A DNA stretch of 64,000 bases from Bog-756 sp963718405 (GTDB lineage: Bacteria > Actinomycetota > Acidimicrobiia > Acidimicrobiales > RAAP-2): contig CAVQYZ010000004.1 of NCBI GenBank assembly GCA_963718405.1, positions 186,001 to 250,000 of the forward strand. The letters are read 5' to 3'. This document shows, piece by piece, positions 18,577 through 27,989 of the stretch; the first letter of the stretch is position 1; each line of letters begins with the position of its first letter. The position numbers were made by a program, and so were the translations under genes. The notes under the pieces are model-generated. The model searched no databases and was not told the origin of the DNA. It saw only the letters and a list, made by a program, of their open reading frames with translations.

Positions 18577-20052
18577 TCAGTTGGCGAGGGTACCTACCCG
18601 GTTCGACGGGTCCGTCGAGCCGTTGGCAGGCCCGGCGGCTGCGGCCAGAGCCAGCGAGAGGGCCTCGCTCCAAGCGGCAGGGGTATCGGCGTCGCTGGCC
18701 TTGCTGACGATCTGCTCCAGGGCCTGGGCCTTGCGCTGGGCCTCGGCCGCCACCTGTGCGGAGGTCTTTTCCACCTCTACGAACTTCGGTAGCGCGCCGG
18801 AAGCCTGGTCGGCCAGCTGCTTGGCCTCGGCCGCCGCGGCCTTGGCCGCCTTGGCTGCGGCGTCGGCGTCGTCGGCTGCCTGCAGGGCCCGTTGGGCGGA
18901 CCGGTCCGCATCGGCCGACTTCCGGGCCGCCGCCTGAGCTCCTTCGGCCGCCTCTCGGGCGGCCTCACCCAGACGCGTTGCCACCTGGTCCGCTTCGACC
19001 GCGGTCTGCAGGGTCTGGGCCATTTCGGAGACCACCACGGCAATCCGGGCCGCCTCCTGCCAAGCCTCGGGCGTGCCGGCCGCGGTGGCCTGGGCCACGG
19101 CCTTCTCGGCCTCCTTGGCCCACTTGGCCGCTTCACTGGCGGCGATCTCCACGATGGGCTTGTCACCGACCGGCGTGACCTTCGGCTTCGGAGGGGTACT
19201 GAAACGACCGGCCTCGCGGGTCACCGGCCTGTCGGGCGTCTTGTCCATGGGGCGGTCGGCGGTGCCGGTGACCACCCTGGTCCGGGCCGGCGGCTCCGGC
19301 GTGGGCTCCGGTCCGGAAACGGCCTTGGGCTCCGGCGCAGGCTCCGGTTCGGAAACGGCCTTGGGCTCCGGTTCGGAAACGGCCTTGGGCTCGAATACGG
19401 GCTTCGACGCAGCGGGCGACTCCGGGGCTGCCTTTGCTTCGGCCTTCTCATCCGGGTCGTCGGTATCGAGCTCGACGGCGTCTGGGGCCTTGGCGGCAAC
19501 GGGCGGTTTCGGCGCCGGGTCGTCGACAGTGGGGGTGGACTCGGGAACGGCCGTCGTGCTGTTGGAGCCTGATTCGACCAGTTTGAGCGACGGCCCCGCC
19601 GAGGTGCCGTCCTCCTTCCTCAGGAGGGGTAGTGACTCGACCGAAGCGGCCAGTTCCGACGTCGCCGGGCGGCCGGTCGCCCGGGCACTGCCGTCGAAGG
19701 CGGGGGCGTCGACCTCGGGCTGTTGGGTGGGGCGCTCCTCGCCGACAGCATCAGTGGACCGCGAGTGGACGTGGAGGACCTGGCCGGTGAGGTGGAAACC
19801 GTCCCAGTACCTCATCACGCCCGGATTGTCGGCGTCCGGATACCAGCCCGGGTCACCGTGGTCTTGGACGGCAGGCACCTGTGCGGCCTCCGCCTCTACT
19901 TCCTCTACTTCCTCGGCCGGAGGATCTTCCTGCCGCCGCCGCCCGCTCGAGAAGAACGCTTCTATGCCGTTGGCCTCCTCACCGGTTTCGTCGAGGGTGG
20001 TCTTGTCCTCTTCAACCGCCTTGGGCTGCCGTGCGAAGGGTCGTAGTGCCAT
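18577..20052 (-). CDS. DUF2510 domain protein with Pro/Glu repeats and Ala-rich helical C-terminus
   Basis: A 491-residue protein. A DUF2510 motif (GWYPDADNPGVMRYWDG, about residues 69-85) is followed by a low-complexity linker with repeated PKAVSEPEP units, then a very Ala-rich, heptad-like coiled-coil region to the C-terminus. The segment TPEAWQEAARIAV recurs at the end as TPAAWSEALSLAL, each preceded by a similar A/K-rich helix, so the C-terminal half contains an internal duplication. ATG 20052 is chosen for the AGAGGG box upstream; a start 39 bp earlier is possible. No signal peptide or membrane helix. Function unknown; DUF2510 often occurs in actinobacterial envelope-associated proteins. 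Confidence 0.8.
   Translation of the reverse strand: MALRPFARQPKAVEEDKTTLDETGEEANGIEAFFSSGRRRQEDPPAEEVEEVEAEAAQVPAVQDHGDPGWYPDADNPGVMRYWDGFHLTGQVLHVHSRSTDAVGEERPTQQPEVDAPAFDGSARATGRPATSELAASVESLPLLRKEDGTSAGPSLKLVESGSNSTTAVPESTPTVDDPAPKPPVAAKAPDAVELDTDDPDEKAEAKAAPESPAASKPVFEPKAVSEPEPKAVSEPEPAPEPKAVSGPEPTPEPPARTRVVTGTADRPMDKTPDRPVTREAGRFSTPPKPKVTPVGDKPIVEIAASEAAKWAKEAEKAVAQATAAGTPEAWQEAARIAVVVSEMAQTLQTAVEADQVATRLGEAAREAAEGAQAAARKSADADRSAQRALQAADDADAAAKAAKAAAAEAKQLADQASGALPKFVEVEKTSAQVAAEAQRKAQALEQIVSKASDADTPAAWSEALSLALAAAAGPANGSTDPSNRVGTLAN
19314..19392. repeat. Short direct repeats encoding PKAVSEPEP
   Basis: A roughly 24 bp unit (GGAAACGGCCTTGGGCTCCG plus a few bases) recurs three times with a 42 bp first spacing, inside the DUF2510 gene. 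It encodes the Pro/Glu/Ala linker and is a likely site of slippage length variation. Confidence 0.7.
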
Positions 20053-20264
20053 ACCCTCTGGCTCGGCAGCTGACCGGGTGTCCTTTAGCAATTTCGGGGG
20101 TTCCCGGCCGTCTTCCCGCGCCCCGAGCGGGCCGGTTCTTACTCAAGACCACCTCCACATCAGCCGATAGCCAGTGGGTGAGACGGTCATGGAAGACAGC
20201 GCGGAGCGAGGCGGCAACGGCAACCGATCCTCCCGAGCCGACACCGGCACCAGCGGCGCCACCG

Positions 20265-21072
20265 ATGCCGGAATCGCTATCGACGTCGGAATTGACGATC
20301 CCGTACCCGGTGATGGAGCTGGACGGCAGGCCTTCGCTGGTGTTTCAGCCAGCGGTGGACCTGGCCACCGGGCGCTTGTTGGGCTTCGAGGCGCTACTGC
20401 GGTGGCGCCGGTCCGACGGCAAGGACATCCCACCCGACGTCCTCATCCCCTGGGCCGAGGACCACGGGCACATGAACGAACTGAACGCCTGGGTGCTGGC
20501 CGAGGCCTGCTCGCAGGCCACCCTGTGGCCGTCGGACCTGCAACTGGCGGTCAACTGCTCGGTGTTCCAGCTGCGAGCGCGGCAACGCCGCCATGGCCGC
20601 GGCCTCGGCCCTCGAGAAGTCCGGTCTCAATCCCGATCGGCTCACCGTTGAGATCACCGAATCGTCTGTGGCCGACGACAATGCCGTCGCCGACCTCGAG
20701 GTGATGACCCGTCTCGGCATTCAACTGACCGTGGACGATGTCGGTGAGGACTGGTCGGTCCTCAACAATCTCCGGAACAGCGTCGTCAACACCATGAAGA
20801 TCGATGCCTCGCTGACCGCAGGGCTGACCATCGCCGGCGGACAGAGCCGTAACACCGTCGAGACCATCATCAAGACGTGCCGATCCCTCGGCATCTCCAC
20901 GGTGGCCGAAGCGGTCGAGACCGGCGAGCAGGTGGAGATCCTTCGCGATCTGGGTGTGGAGGTGGCCCAGGGCTACTTCTTCTCCCCGCCACTCACCGCC
21001 ACCGAGGCCAGCGACCTGGCCACCATGGACCCCCGACCGCGCTTCGCCCTGTCGATGCCGGTGATGGGCTGA
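20265..21072 (+). CDS. EAL-domain (c-di-GMP phosphodiesterase family) protein, frameshifted
   Basis: A stand-alone EAL domain of about 269 residues: FQPAVDLATGRLLGFEALLRW (the EAL signature), VNCSVFQL, VEITESS, DDVGEDWSVLNNL, NTMKID, STVAEAVETGEQVEIL and AQGYFFSPPL. One extra G near 20577 separates the halves (QLR / RGNAAMAAASALEKSGL). The metal/substrate acids EAL, DD and AEAVE are present, but loop 6, normally DFGTGYSS, reads DVGEDWSV, so catalytic efficiency is doubtful. The start is uncertain: ATG 20265 is in frame, but GTG 20178 or ATG 20189 (other frame) are possible. Divergent from the DUF2510 gene. Confidence 0.75.
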
Positions 21073-21188
21073 CCCCGACCCGGTAGCGAACCGGCCCCGT
21101 CGGGACGGGTCCTCCCCCTCGCCGCGGACTGCCCCAGTAGGTTCGGTGTGGCGGCGACCCTGCCGCACCTTCTGACGGGAGGAGCACC

Positions 21189-22041
21189 GTGGACGAGCGC
21201 ACGTTTGGACGACGGTTCGAGGGAAAGGTCGCCATCGTGACCGGGGCCTCCACGGACCCGGGCATCGGAACGGCGTCGGCTCGGCGGTTGGCCTTGGAAG
21301 GCGCCTCGGTGGTGATCAACGCCCGCTCGGAACGCCCGACTGAAGGCCACGGCCCAGGCCTTGCAGGACCAGGGCCTCGATGTCGTGGCCTGTCCCGGTG
21401 ACGCCGGGGACCAGTCCCTGCCGGCGCAACTGGTGACGACGGCCATCGAGCGTTACGGACGGGTGGACCTGCTGGTCAACGCCGTGGGCGGTGCCCCCTA
21501 CATCGGCTCGGCCCTGGCCATGAGGCGCCAGGACCTGATGACCACGGTGTCGCTCAACACCTGGCCGGCGCTGTCCCTCATCCAAGAGGCCATGGCCCGG
21601 GGCCTGGCCGACGGCGGCGGTGCCGTCGTGAACATCTCCAGCGGCTCGCCGCACAAGACCACGCCCTCCATGGCGGCCTACGCCGCGGCAAAATCGGCGC
21701 TCAACGCCCTGACCCGGACCCTGGCCAACGAATTGGGTGGCCTGGGGGTGCGGGTCAACGCCGTCAGCCCCGGCCTGACCCGGACCGAGGGGACCAGGGA
21801 CATCTGGGGCGACGACGACGGTCAGGCCTCGGGCCGCAACCTTCTCCTCGGACGGTTGACCGACGCCGAGGACGTGGCCGCGGCGGTGGCCTTCCTGCTC
21901 TCGGACGAGGCCGGTTCCATCACCGGGGTCCTGCTCGACGTGGACGCCGGTAACCATGTGAGCACCGGCACCTGGTCACCGTTCAACCCGGACTCGGTGG
22001 GACAGCCGGGGAGTGCGCCAGCTCTCGATGGTCGCGGCTGA
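21189..22041 (+). CDS. SDR family oxidoreductase (frameshifted)
   Basis: GTG start with GGGAGGAG 8 bp upstream. The N-terminal cofactor motif is VAIVTGASTDPGIGTASARRL, with two extra residues in the Gly-rich loop. Further motifs are LLVNAVGGAP, VVNISSGS, the catalytic YAAAKSAL and ITGVLLDVDAG. An extra C near 21336 breaks the frame between NARSER and RLKATAQALQDQG, after which similarity continues; about 283 residues when joined. The TGASxxxGIG form is seen in fatty-acyl/ketoacyl reductase-like SDRs. Substrate unknown. Confidence 0.8.
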
Positions 22042-22070
22042 CCGTGCCACCCGAGGGCGTCAGGTCGGAG

Positions 22071-22448
22071 TCAGGACACCCATCGCTGCGAGGCGTCGGC
22101 CGTGGGGCTGGTGGCACCGTGATCGAGGATCGACGCGCCAACGGTGGTGAAGTGGGTGCGGGCCGCCTCCACCAGATCGTCGATCTCCTCCCACCCCACC
22201 GCGGCCTGCCACTGGCCGCACGAGCAGGAGACCCGGATGCCGTCGGGTCCGTCGTCCACCGTGGCCACGTGGGTGGCCAACGTGTCGGCATCCGACGGTT
22301 CGGTGTGGTCCACCCGGGTCAGGGCCTCGAGGTAGCCGTCCGGTAGGCCGTTGACCAACCGGAACTGGTTGGCCAGTTCGGGATCGATGGCGTCCAGGGC
22401 GTCGGCGGTGTCCTCCAGCAGTAGAAGCCGGTCGCCCATGGCGCTCAT
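22071..22448 (-). CDS. Conserved hypothetical protein (125 aa)
   Basis: A small acidic protein, MSAMGDRLLLLEDTADALDA at the N-terminus, with SCSCGQWQAAVGWEEIDDLVEAARTHF near the C-terminus, where a CSCG pair could bind metal. ATG 22448 has GGAGGAG 6 bp upstream; the open frame extends beyond but that part belongs to ligD. It lies downstream of ligD on the same strand (116 bp). I do not recognise the family; the C-terminal half resembles small actinobacterial proteins with a single zinc-knuckle-like strand. Confidence 0.6.
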   Translation of the reverse strand: MSAMGDRLLLLEDTADALDAIDPELANQFRLVNGLPDGYLEALTRVDHTEPSDADTLATHVATVDDGPDGIRVSCSCGQWQAAVGWEEIDDLVEAARTHFTTVGASILDHGATSPTADASQRWVS

Positions 22449-22564
22449 CGCTGACTCCTCCCTTGGATTCGTGTGACGGTCCGCACCCCCCGCCCGGGCG
22501 CTCCGCCGCAGCTTAGAGGGGTCGTCCGCCCGGCTACAAGGGCCGATTTGGAACTGGGGCCCGG

Positions 22565-24933
22565 CTAGACGTCGGCGAAGAGGTCGCCGTGTTCCTCGAT
22601 CCGCTTGAGCACCTGGTCGGCGGTGAAGCGGAGCGTGGCAGGGTCGCCGGAATGGGCGCAGCGGTCGACCTCGGCCCAGGTCACCGGGGTGGACGCCGTC
22701 GGCTCGTCCCGCCCTCGCAGCGAGTACACGGCCACGGTGGTCTTCGCCGGATGGTTCTGGCTCCAGTCGATCAGGACCCGGTCGTTCCGGAGGCTCCGGC
22801 GCATGTTCGACACCACCAGCTCGGGATGTTCCCGCTCCAGCCGGCGGGCCAGTTGGTGGGACCGGTCGCGTACCTTCTCCCAGGTCGGGCGACCCGACAG
22901 CGGCACGTAGAGCTGCAGGCCCTTGGACCCACTGGTCTTGGGCCGGCAGCCGTCGGGGCCCTCGTCCAGTCTCCTCCACCAGATAGTGGGCCACCTGGCA
23001 GCACTCCACCACGGTGGTCCCCTCCCCGGGGTCCAGGTCGAACACCATGTGGTCGGGCGGGGCCGGCAGCTTCCGCCTCTTCCCGACATGCCACAACGGC
23101 ACATGGAACTCGATGGTGGCCAGGTTGGCCGCCCACAACAGGCTGGGCCGGTCCTCGATGACCGGGTACTCCACCGGCTCCCCCTCGGCGGTCGAAGGCA
23201 CGGCGACCCGTGCGCACCCACGAAGGCGCGTGCGACGGGATGTGCTTCTCGAAGAAGTACTTCGAATCGGTGCCGTTGGGGTAGCGCTTCATGGTCAGGG
23301 GTCGGTCGTGCCAGATGGGGCAGCATGACCTCGGCCACCCGGGCGTAGTAGTCGATGACCTGGCCCTTGGTGAAGCCGGTCCCGGGTAGAGGACCTTCTC
23401 CAGATTGGACACGGTCAGCTGCGCGTCCGTCGACGGTGGTCGTGGTGCGAGTCGTCAGGGCTCACGGCGGACCTCCGCGGTCGACTTGTCCGGACGCAGC
23501 CCCCGCCACACCGGATGGCGGAGATGGCCGTCCGGGGTCCACTCGCTGAAACGGACCTCGCCCACCAGCTTGGGTGAGACCCAGGTGGTCCCGCGCACCA
23601 GCGACCGCCGGGAGGGGGGCGTCAAAGGGGCTGGTGGCCCGTTCGAGCCGGGACCAGAGCAGCGAGCAGATCGCTATCGGTCCGCCTCGGAGAAGCCCGT
23701 GCCCACCTTGCCCACGAACGTCAGCTTTCGTCGGAGCCGGGCGATGGCACGCCCCAGCAGGAGCGCACCGAAGTCGGACCTCCGACTCCCGTTGCCCTGG
23801 GTGTAGCCGCCCGATCACCACTTCCTGCATGCGCTGGTTCTTGACCTTGATCCAGTCGCGGCTCCGACGACCCGGCCGGTAGATGCTGTCGCGACGTTTG
23901 GCCACCACTCCCTCCATGCCGGCGTCGACCGAGGCCGCCAGCATCGCTTGCGCCGGTGACGTCGGTGAACGACGGGGTCACGGCCCAGTTCGGGGCTCCG
24001 ATGCCCAGGCCCTCGAGGGCCGACCGTCGCTCGTCGTAGCTGCGGTCGAGAAGCGAGGCGCCGTCCAGGTGGAGGAGGTCGAAGATCACCAGACTGGCGG
24101 GGTGCTCCGCCTCGGCACGCTTGACCGAGGACGGGGACTCGGCGTGGATGCGGTGCTGCAGCTGGGAGAACGAGGGCTTGCCATCCGGGGCCGAAGCGCC
24201 ACCACCTCGCCGTCGAAGTAGCGCCTGGTGGCGATCCGAGCGCTTCGCCGAGGCCCCGCAACTCGGGGAACGAGCGGGTCACGTCGTTGTCGTTGCGACT
24301 CATCGAGCCGGATGCGCCCGCCGTCGACCCAGACCAGCACCCGCATGCCGTCCCACTTGAACTCGTAGGCCCACTCGCCGTCATCGGGGGGCAGGTGGTC
24401 GGCCACGGCCAGCATCGGGTGCATCTGGGCCGGGAAGGGGCTCGAAGCCCTCGGGGGCCGGGTCCATCCGGTGGATCATCCAACTCGTGCCCTTGGTGTG
24501 GAACAGGACGTAGCGACCCTCGGCCCGTTGGCCGTGGAGCACCACCATGACCTCGTCGGGGCGCCACTTCTCGCAACTCGTAGGTGCCGTGGTCCCAGAT
24601 CGAGACCGTTCCGGCGCCGTACTCGCCGCCGGGATGGTGCCGCTGAAGGATCCGTACTCGAGGGGGTGGTCCTCGACCTGGACGGCCAGGTGGTTCTGGT
24701 CCGGGGAGACCGGCAGGCCCTTGGGGAGGGCCCACGACGCCAGTACCCCGTCGTGCTCGAGCCGGAAGTCCCAGTGCAGGCTGGAGGCGTGGTGCTCCTG
24801 GATGACGAAGATCGGTGGGCCGTCCTTGGCCTTCTTCTTGGCGCTCCGGGGCAGGCGCTTCGTCGGGACCGGCTCGGGAGTCTGCGTGGGGTCCCGCTTG
24901 CTGTCGGTAGCTGGCCAGCGAGTCCGGGCCCAT
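22565..24933 (-). pseudogene. ligD: ATP-dependent DNA ligase D (PE-LIG-POL order), about ten frameshifts
   Basis: Read leftward, three LigD domains appear in pieces. 3'-phosphoesterase (about 24850-24520): FVIQEHHASSLHWDFRLEHD and YGAGTVSIWDHGTYE. Ligase (about 24430-23470): catalytic lysine motif EFKWDGMRVLVW, DGEVVAL, GMEGVVAKRRDSIY and WIKVKN. Polymerase/primase (about 23420-22565): SNLEKVLYPG, LTMKRYPNGTDSKYFFEKH, DHMVFDLDPGEGTT (catalytic DxD) and TSGSKGLQLYVPL, ending GDLFADV. Order PE-LIG-POL is that of Pseudomonas/Agrobacterium, not the mycobacterial POL-PE-LIG. Frame changes occur near 22970, 23215, 23310, 23375, 23420-23470, 23640, 23700, 23950, 24190, 24225, 24300, 24440, 24565, 24640 and 24910. 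Start near ATG 24933. Repairs double-strand ends with Ku. Whether it is truly broken or mis-assembled cannot be told here. Confidence 0.85.
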
Positions 24934-25085
24934 CCGCCATGTTCTACCCGCGACCTGCGGTGGCCCGCCCGGGCCGTAGGGGCCGGCGGGCGGACTCGGC
25001 CGGCTCAGGACGAGCGCAGCTCCCGGACCCTGCGAAGCCCGGATCGCCGCGCCGTGGACGACCGGTTGGTCGAGCGCCCGGGAGA

Positions 25086-25372
25086 TCATGGTGTCGGCGT
25101 CGCAGCCCTGAGTCGGGCGGCGGCCCTGGCCAGGAGATCGCCCAGGTAGACGACCTGGTTGAGGAGGCCGAGCCGGGAGGATCGGGCCCCCATGGGGATG
25201 GGCTCGGTGGAGGCGTCCATGCCACCGGCCTCGAGGATGGCCTGCCGGACGGCCCAGCAGATGGCGGGGGGCGTCCTCGATGTCGGTATCGGTCAGCCGC
25301 ATCCAGGCCGAAAGGCCCAGCTCACAAGCCAGATCGGCCCCCGGATACGTCCCGACGGGAGCAGGACGTTGA
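25086..25372 (-). pseudogene. Unrecognised conserved-looking fragment between ligD and ku
   Basis: Leftward translation gives GADLACELGLSAWMRLTDTD, then IEDAP; after a one-base slip in a run of six C/G (25266-25271) it continues AICWAVRQAILEAGG, PMGARSSRLGLLNQVVYLGD and LLARAAARL, followed by a stop at 25086. The residue pattern looks like a real helical protein of about 90-110 residues, but no intact start is visible and I do not recognise it. It is upstream of ligD and divergent from ku, so it may be a small gene of the same operon. Confidence 0.4.
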
Positions 25373-25491
25373 GGCTCCGCAGCACTGCTGGGGCGAACGC
25401 TGGACCGGCTTGTGCATCGTCACGTTGGCAGTGTGACAAAGGGGTGTATCAGGGGTGGTGGATGGGGTCTGAGCTGGGTAATGATGTAGCC

Positions 25492-26442
25492 ATGCCACGA
25501 TCCATCTGGAAGGGCGCGCTGAATTTCGGCCTGGTCAACGTGCCTGTCGGCCTGTACTCGGCCACGCAGGACAAGACCATCCACTTCAACCAGTTCGAGG
25601 AGGGCACCTCGGACCGCATCCGGTACAAGAAGGTGAACGAGCGGACCGGCAAGGAGGTTCCGGCCGGCAAGATCGTGAAGGGCTTCGACCTCGGGGGTGG
25701 TGAGTACGTCATTCTCACCGACGAGGAGCTGGAGTCGGCCGAGCCGAAGAAGTCGCACCTCATCGAGATCACCGACTTCGTGGATCTCGACCAGATCGAT
25801 CCGGTGTACTACCGCTCGACCTACTACCTGGCGCCGGAAGGCGAGGCGGCCAACAAGGCCTATGCGCTGCTGCGCCAGGTCATGCGGGACGCCAACAAGG
25901 TGGCCATCGGCACCGTGGTCATGCGCAACAAGGAGTACCCGGTGGCCATCCGGCCGGACGACAAGGTGTTGGCCCTCGAGACCATGTACTTCGCCGACGA
26001 GATCCGTTCGCCGACCAAGGACCTGCCGGAGCTGCCGGCGGCGGACGAGGTCTCCGACCGCGAGCTCAAGATGGCCGGGCTCCTGCTCGAGTCGATGGAG
26101 AGCGACTGGGATCCGGAGAAGTACCACGACACCCATCGGGAGAAGGTCGAGGCGGTCATCGAGGCCAAGCGGCAGGGCGACGAGATCGTGACCGGCGTCG
26201 AGGCTGCACCTCCGTCGACCAAGGTGGTCGATCTGATGGACGTGCTCAGTGCCAGCATCGAGTCGGTCGACGCCCGGAGGAAGAGTCGCTCCACGCCGGC
26301 GTTGGGTGAGGACACCGACGGGGCAGTCGCTCCGGCCAAGCGCCCGACCGCCAAGCGGGCCGCCGCCAAGCGCCCGACCCCCATCAAGAAGGCCGCCACC
26401 ACGGCCAAGGCCAAGCCGACGGCCAAGCGCAAGGCCTCCTGA
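25492..26442 (+). CDS. ku: Non-homologous end-joining protein Ku
   Basis: A 316-residue bacterial Ku: MPRSIWKGALNFGLVNVPVG at the start, then RIRYKKVNERTGKEV, VDLDQIDPVYYRSTYYLAPE and the DNA-ring segments. The C-terminus is a Lys/Ala/Pro-rich tail (AKRPTAKRAAAKRPT and similar) like the extended DNA-binding tails of actinobacterial Ku. It binds double-strand ends as a homodimer and recruits LigD, encoded divergently. Its frame is intact, unlike ligD. The start is the conserved MPRSIWKG. Confidence 0.96.
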   Translation: MPRSIWKGALNFGLVNVPVGLYSATQDKTIHFNQFEEGTSDRIRYKKVNERTGKEVPAGKIVKGFDLGGGEYVILTDEELESAEPKKSHLIEITDFVDLDQIDPVYYRSTYYLAPEGEAANKAYALLRQVMRDANKVAIGTVVMRNKEYPVAIRPDDKVLALETMYFADEIRSPTKDLPELPAADEVSDRELKMAGLLLESMESDWDPEKYHDTHREKVEAVIEAKRQGDEIVTGVEAAPPSTKVVDLMDVLSASIESVDARRKSRSTPALGEDTDGAVAPAKRPTAKRAAAKRPTPIKKAATTAKAKPTAKRKAS

Positions 26443-26445
26443 ACC

Positions 26446-26466
26446 GGGCCCGGGATGTCCGGGCCC
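26446..26466 (+). terminator. Hairpin after ku
   Basis: GGGCCCGG - GATGT - CCGGGCCC, an 8 bp perfect G/C stem with a 5 nt loop starting 4 bp after the ku stop. No T-tract. Confidence 0.55.
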
Positions 26467-26520
26467 CGGGCTCCACAACTCAATCAAACGTTCGTTCTAT
26501 ACTCTCCGACGTGGAGACTC

Positions 26521-26697
26521 TTGGCGGCGTTTGACCGACTTCCGTGCCCCGTGTGCCAGGCCCTGGACGGGCTTTCGATCCGCTCGGACCGGGCCCCCGG
26601 CGAGGTCGTGATCGGAGACCCGACACACCGGGGTGGGGGACTGGCCATGTGCCACACCTGCCAGGCCATCGTGCCCTGGGGCGTCATCGGCACCTGA
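26521..26697 (+). CDS. Small Cys4 zinc-ribbon-like protein (58 aa)
   Basis: The frame encodes LAAFDRLPCPVCQALDGLSI then GGGLAMCHTCQAIVPWGVIGT. Two CxxC pairs (CPVC and CHTC) about 33 residues apart form a probable zinc ribbon. A TTG start at 26521 has GGAGA 4-8 bp upstream; a TATACT -10-like box lies at about 26499-26504. Short length and non-ATG start limit confidence. Function unknown. Confidence 0.5.
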   Translation: MAAFDRLPCPVCQALDGLSIRSDRAPGEVVIGDPTHRGGGLAMCHTCQAIVPWGVIGT

Positions 26698-26753
26698 CGG
26701 CTGCGACCAGCCGACCTCGGAGGCTGCTCGGACCGACCACTATCGTTGGCTGC

Positions 26754-27587
26754 GTGTGCCTTCTCGTGGTGGCCTGGCGTTGCGACGAGCAGTGGCCGCT
26801 GATGGTCGGAGCCAATCGCGACGAGTGGCTGGACCGACCGGCCCGGGCCATCACCGTCCTGCGGGAGCGGGACCCGAGGATCCTCGGGGGACGCGACGAA
26901 CGGGCCGGGGGCACCTGGCTGGCGGTCAACGAGTACGGGGTGGTGTGCGGGCTCACCAACCGCCCCATGCCCGACGGCCCCGATCCCACCCGGCGATCGC
27001 GGGGCCGGCTGCCGCTGCTGGCCGCCGAGGCCCGTACCGCCGAGGAGGCGGTCGACGCCGTGGTGTCGGACGTGGCCGTGGGCTCCTACAACCCGGCCTG
27101 GCTCCTGGTCGGGGACCGGGAGTCCCTCCACTATCTGGCCGTCGAGCCTGACACCCCGACCCGGCCCGAACGATTGGGTCCGGGGGTCCACGTGTTGGAG
27201 AACTCGGCCCTCGACGGCCCGTCGGTGAAGGTGGACCATGTCCGGGCCTCGCTGGCCCACGCCGAAGCGGCGGCGGTGCCGCGGTGGGATGCCTTGGCGG
27301 ACTTGTTCCGCGACCACACCGTCGACCTCACACCAGCGGAGGTGCCCCGCTTCCCCGACGGGCGGGAGCGGTTGGCGGCCACGCTGGCGCCCTGCGTGCA
27401 TGCCGATGGATACGGCACCCGCTCATCGGCGCTGGTGCGGGTGGCCGGGGCTTCGGACCGCCGGCCCGAGGTGCTGGTGTCCGACGGTCCGCCCTGCACC
27501 GCTCCCTTCGTCGATGCCGGCGGCCTGTGGTTGCACGCCGGGCGTGCGCTCATGAACACCCGTCCGAGACAACCCCACCCCAGGTAG
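26754..27587 (+). CDS. NRDE family (TANGO2-like) protein
   Basis: A 277-residue protein. GTG 26754 is chosen because it places Cys at position 2 (M-C-L-L-V-V), the conserved N-terminal nucleophile-like Cys of the family, followed by GANRDEWLDRPA, the NRDE signature, and AGGTWLAVNEYG plus LTNR. The fold is of the Ntn-hydrolase type. TANGO2 homologues are linked to heme trafficking and metabolic stress; bacterial function is unsettled. No operon partner overlaps it. Confidence 0.88.
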   Translation: MCLLVVAWRCDEQWPLMVGANRDEWLDRPARAITVLRERDPRILGGRDERAGGTWLAVNEYGVVCGLTNRPMPDGPDPTRRSRGRLPLLAAEARTAEEAVDAVVSDVAVGSYNPAWLLVGDRESLHYLAVEPDTPTRPERLGPGVHVLENSALDGPSVKVDHVRASLAHAEAAAVPRWDALADLFRDHTVDLTPAEVPRFPDGRERLAATLAPCVHADGYGTRSSALVRVAGASDRRPEVLVSDGPPCTAPFVDAGGLWLHAGRALMNTRPRQPHPR

Positions 27588-27989
27588 GAACGTTGTGCCG
27601 TTGCGACTGGTGGCGGAACCATGCCCGCGGCCACATGTCTGTTTTGCTGAACGGCCCTGATTATCGGTTATAGCCGGTACTTGCTGAGTCAAGGTATCGC
27701 CTCCAGCCCATGATTTGGCCCTTTCCGCCGAATCGGGTTATCGGGAGAGGCGCAGCCTCGGCCACCGCGGTGGGAGGCCATCGGCCAGCCACCGGGCGCA
27801 CCACGGCCCCCCGCCGCCTGGAGCGGTGATCTCCACGGGGTCAGCTCGAATCGGCTCGGCGTGCGTCGGCCCGGAACCCGGGGCTGAGGCCCTGATCCGG
27901 GCGCAGGTGACCAGCACGGCGGCCTCGGCCCACACCGCGGCCCGGAGGTCGAGGGAGATGGCCTGGCCCGGAGCCACCCCAGCCCTAAG
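27588..27989. other. 402 bp region without a confident gene
   Basis: On the minus strand 27738-27977 an open frame could encode 79 residues (MAPGQAISLDLRAAVWAEAA at the start, ending RWPRLRLSR) with no recognisable motif; it might be a small protein or a remnant. The remainder has no good frame. The left part must hold the terminator of the NRDE gene. Confidence 0.4.
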
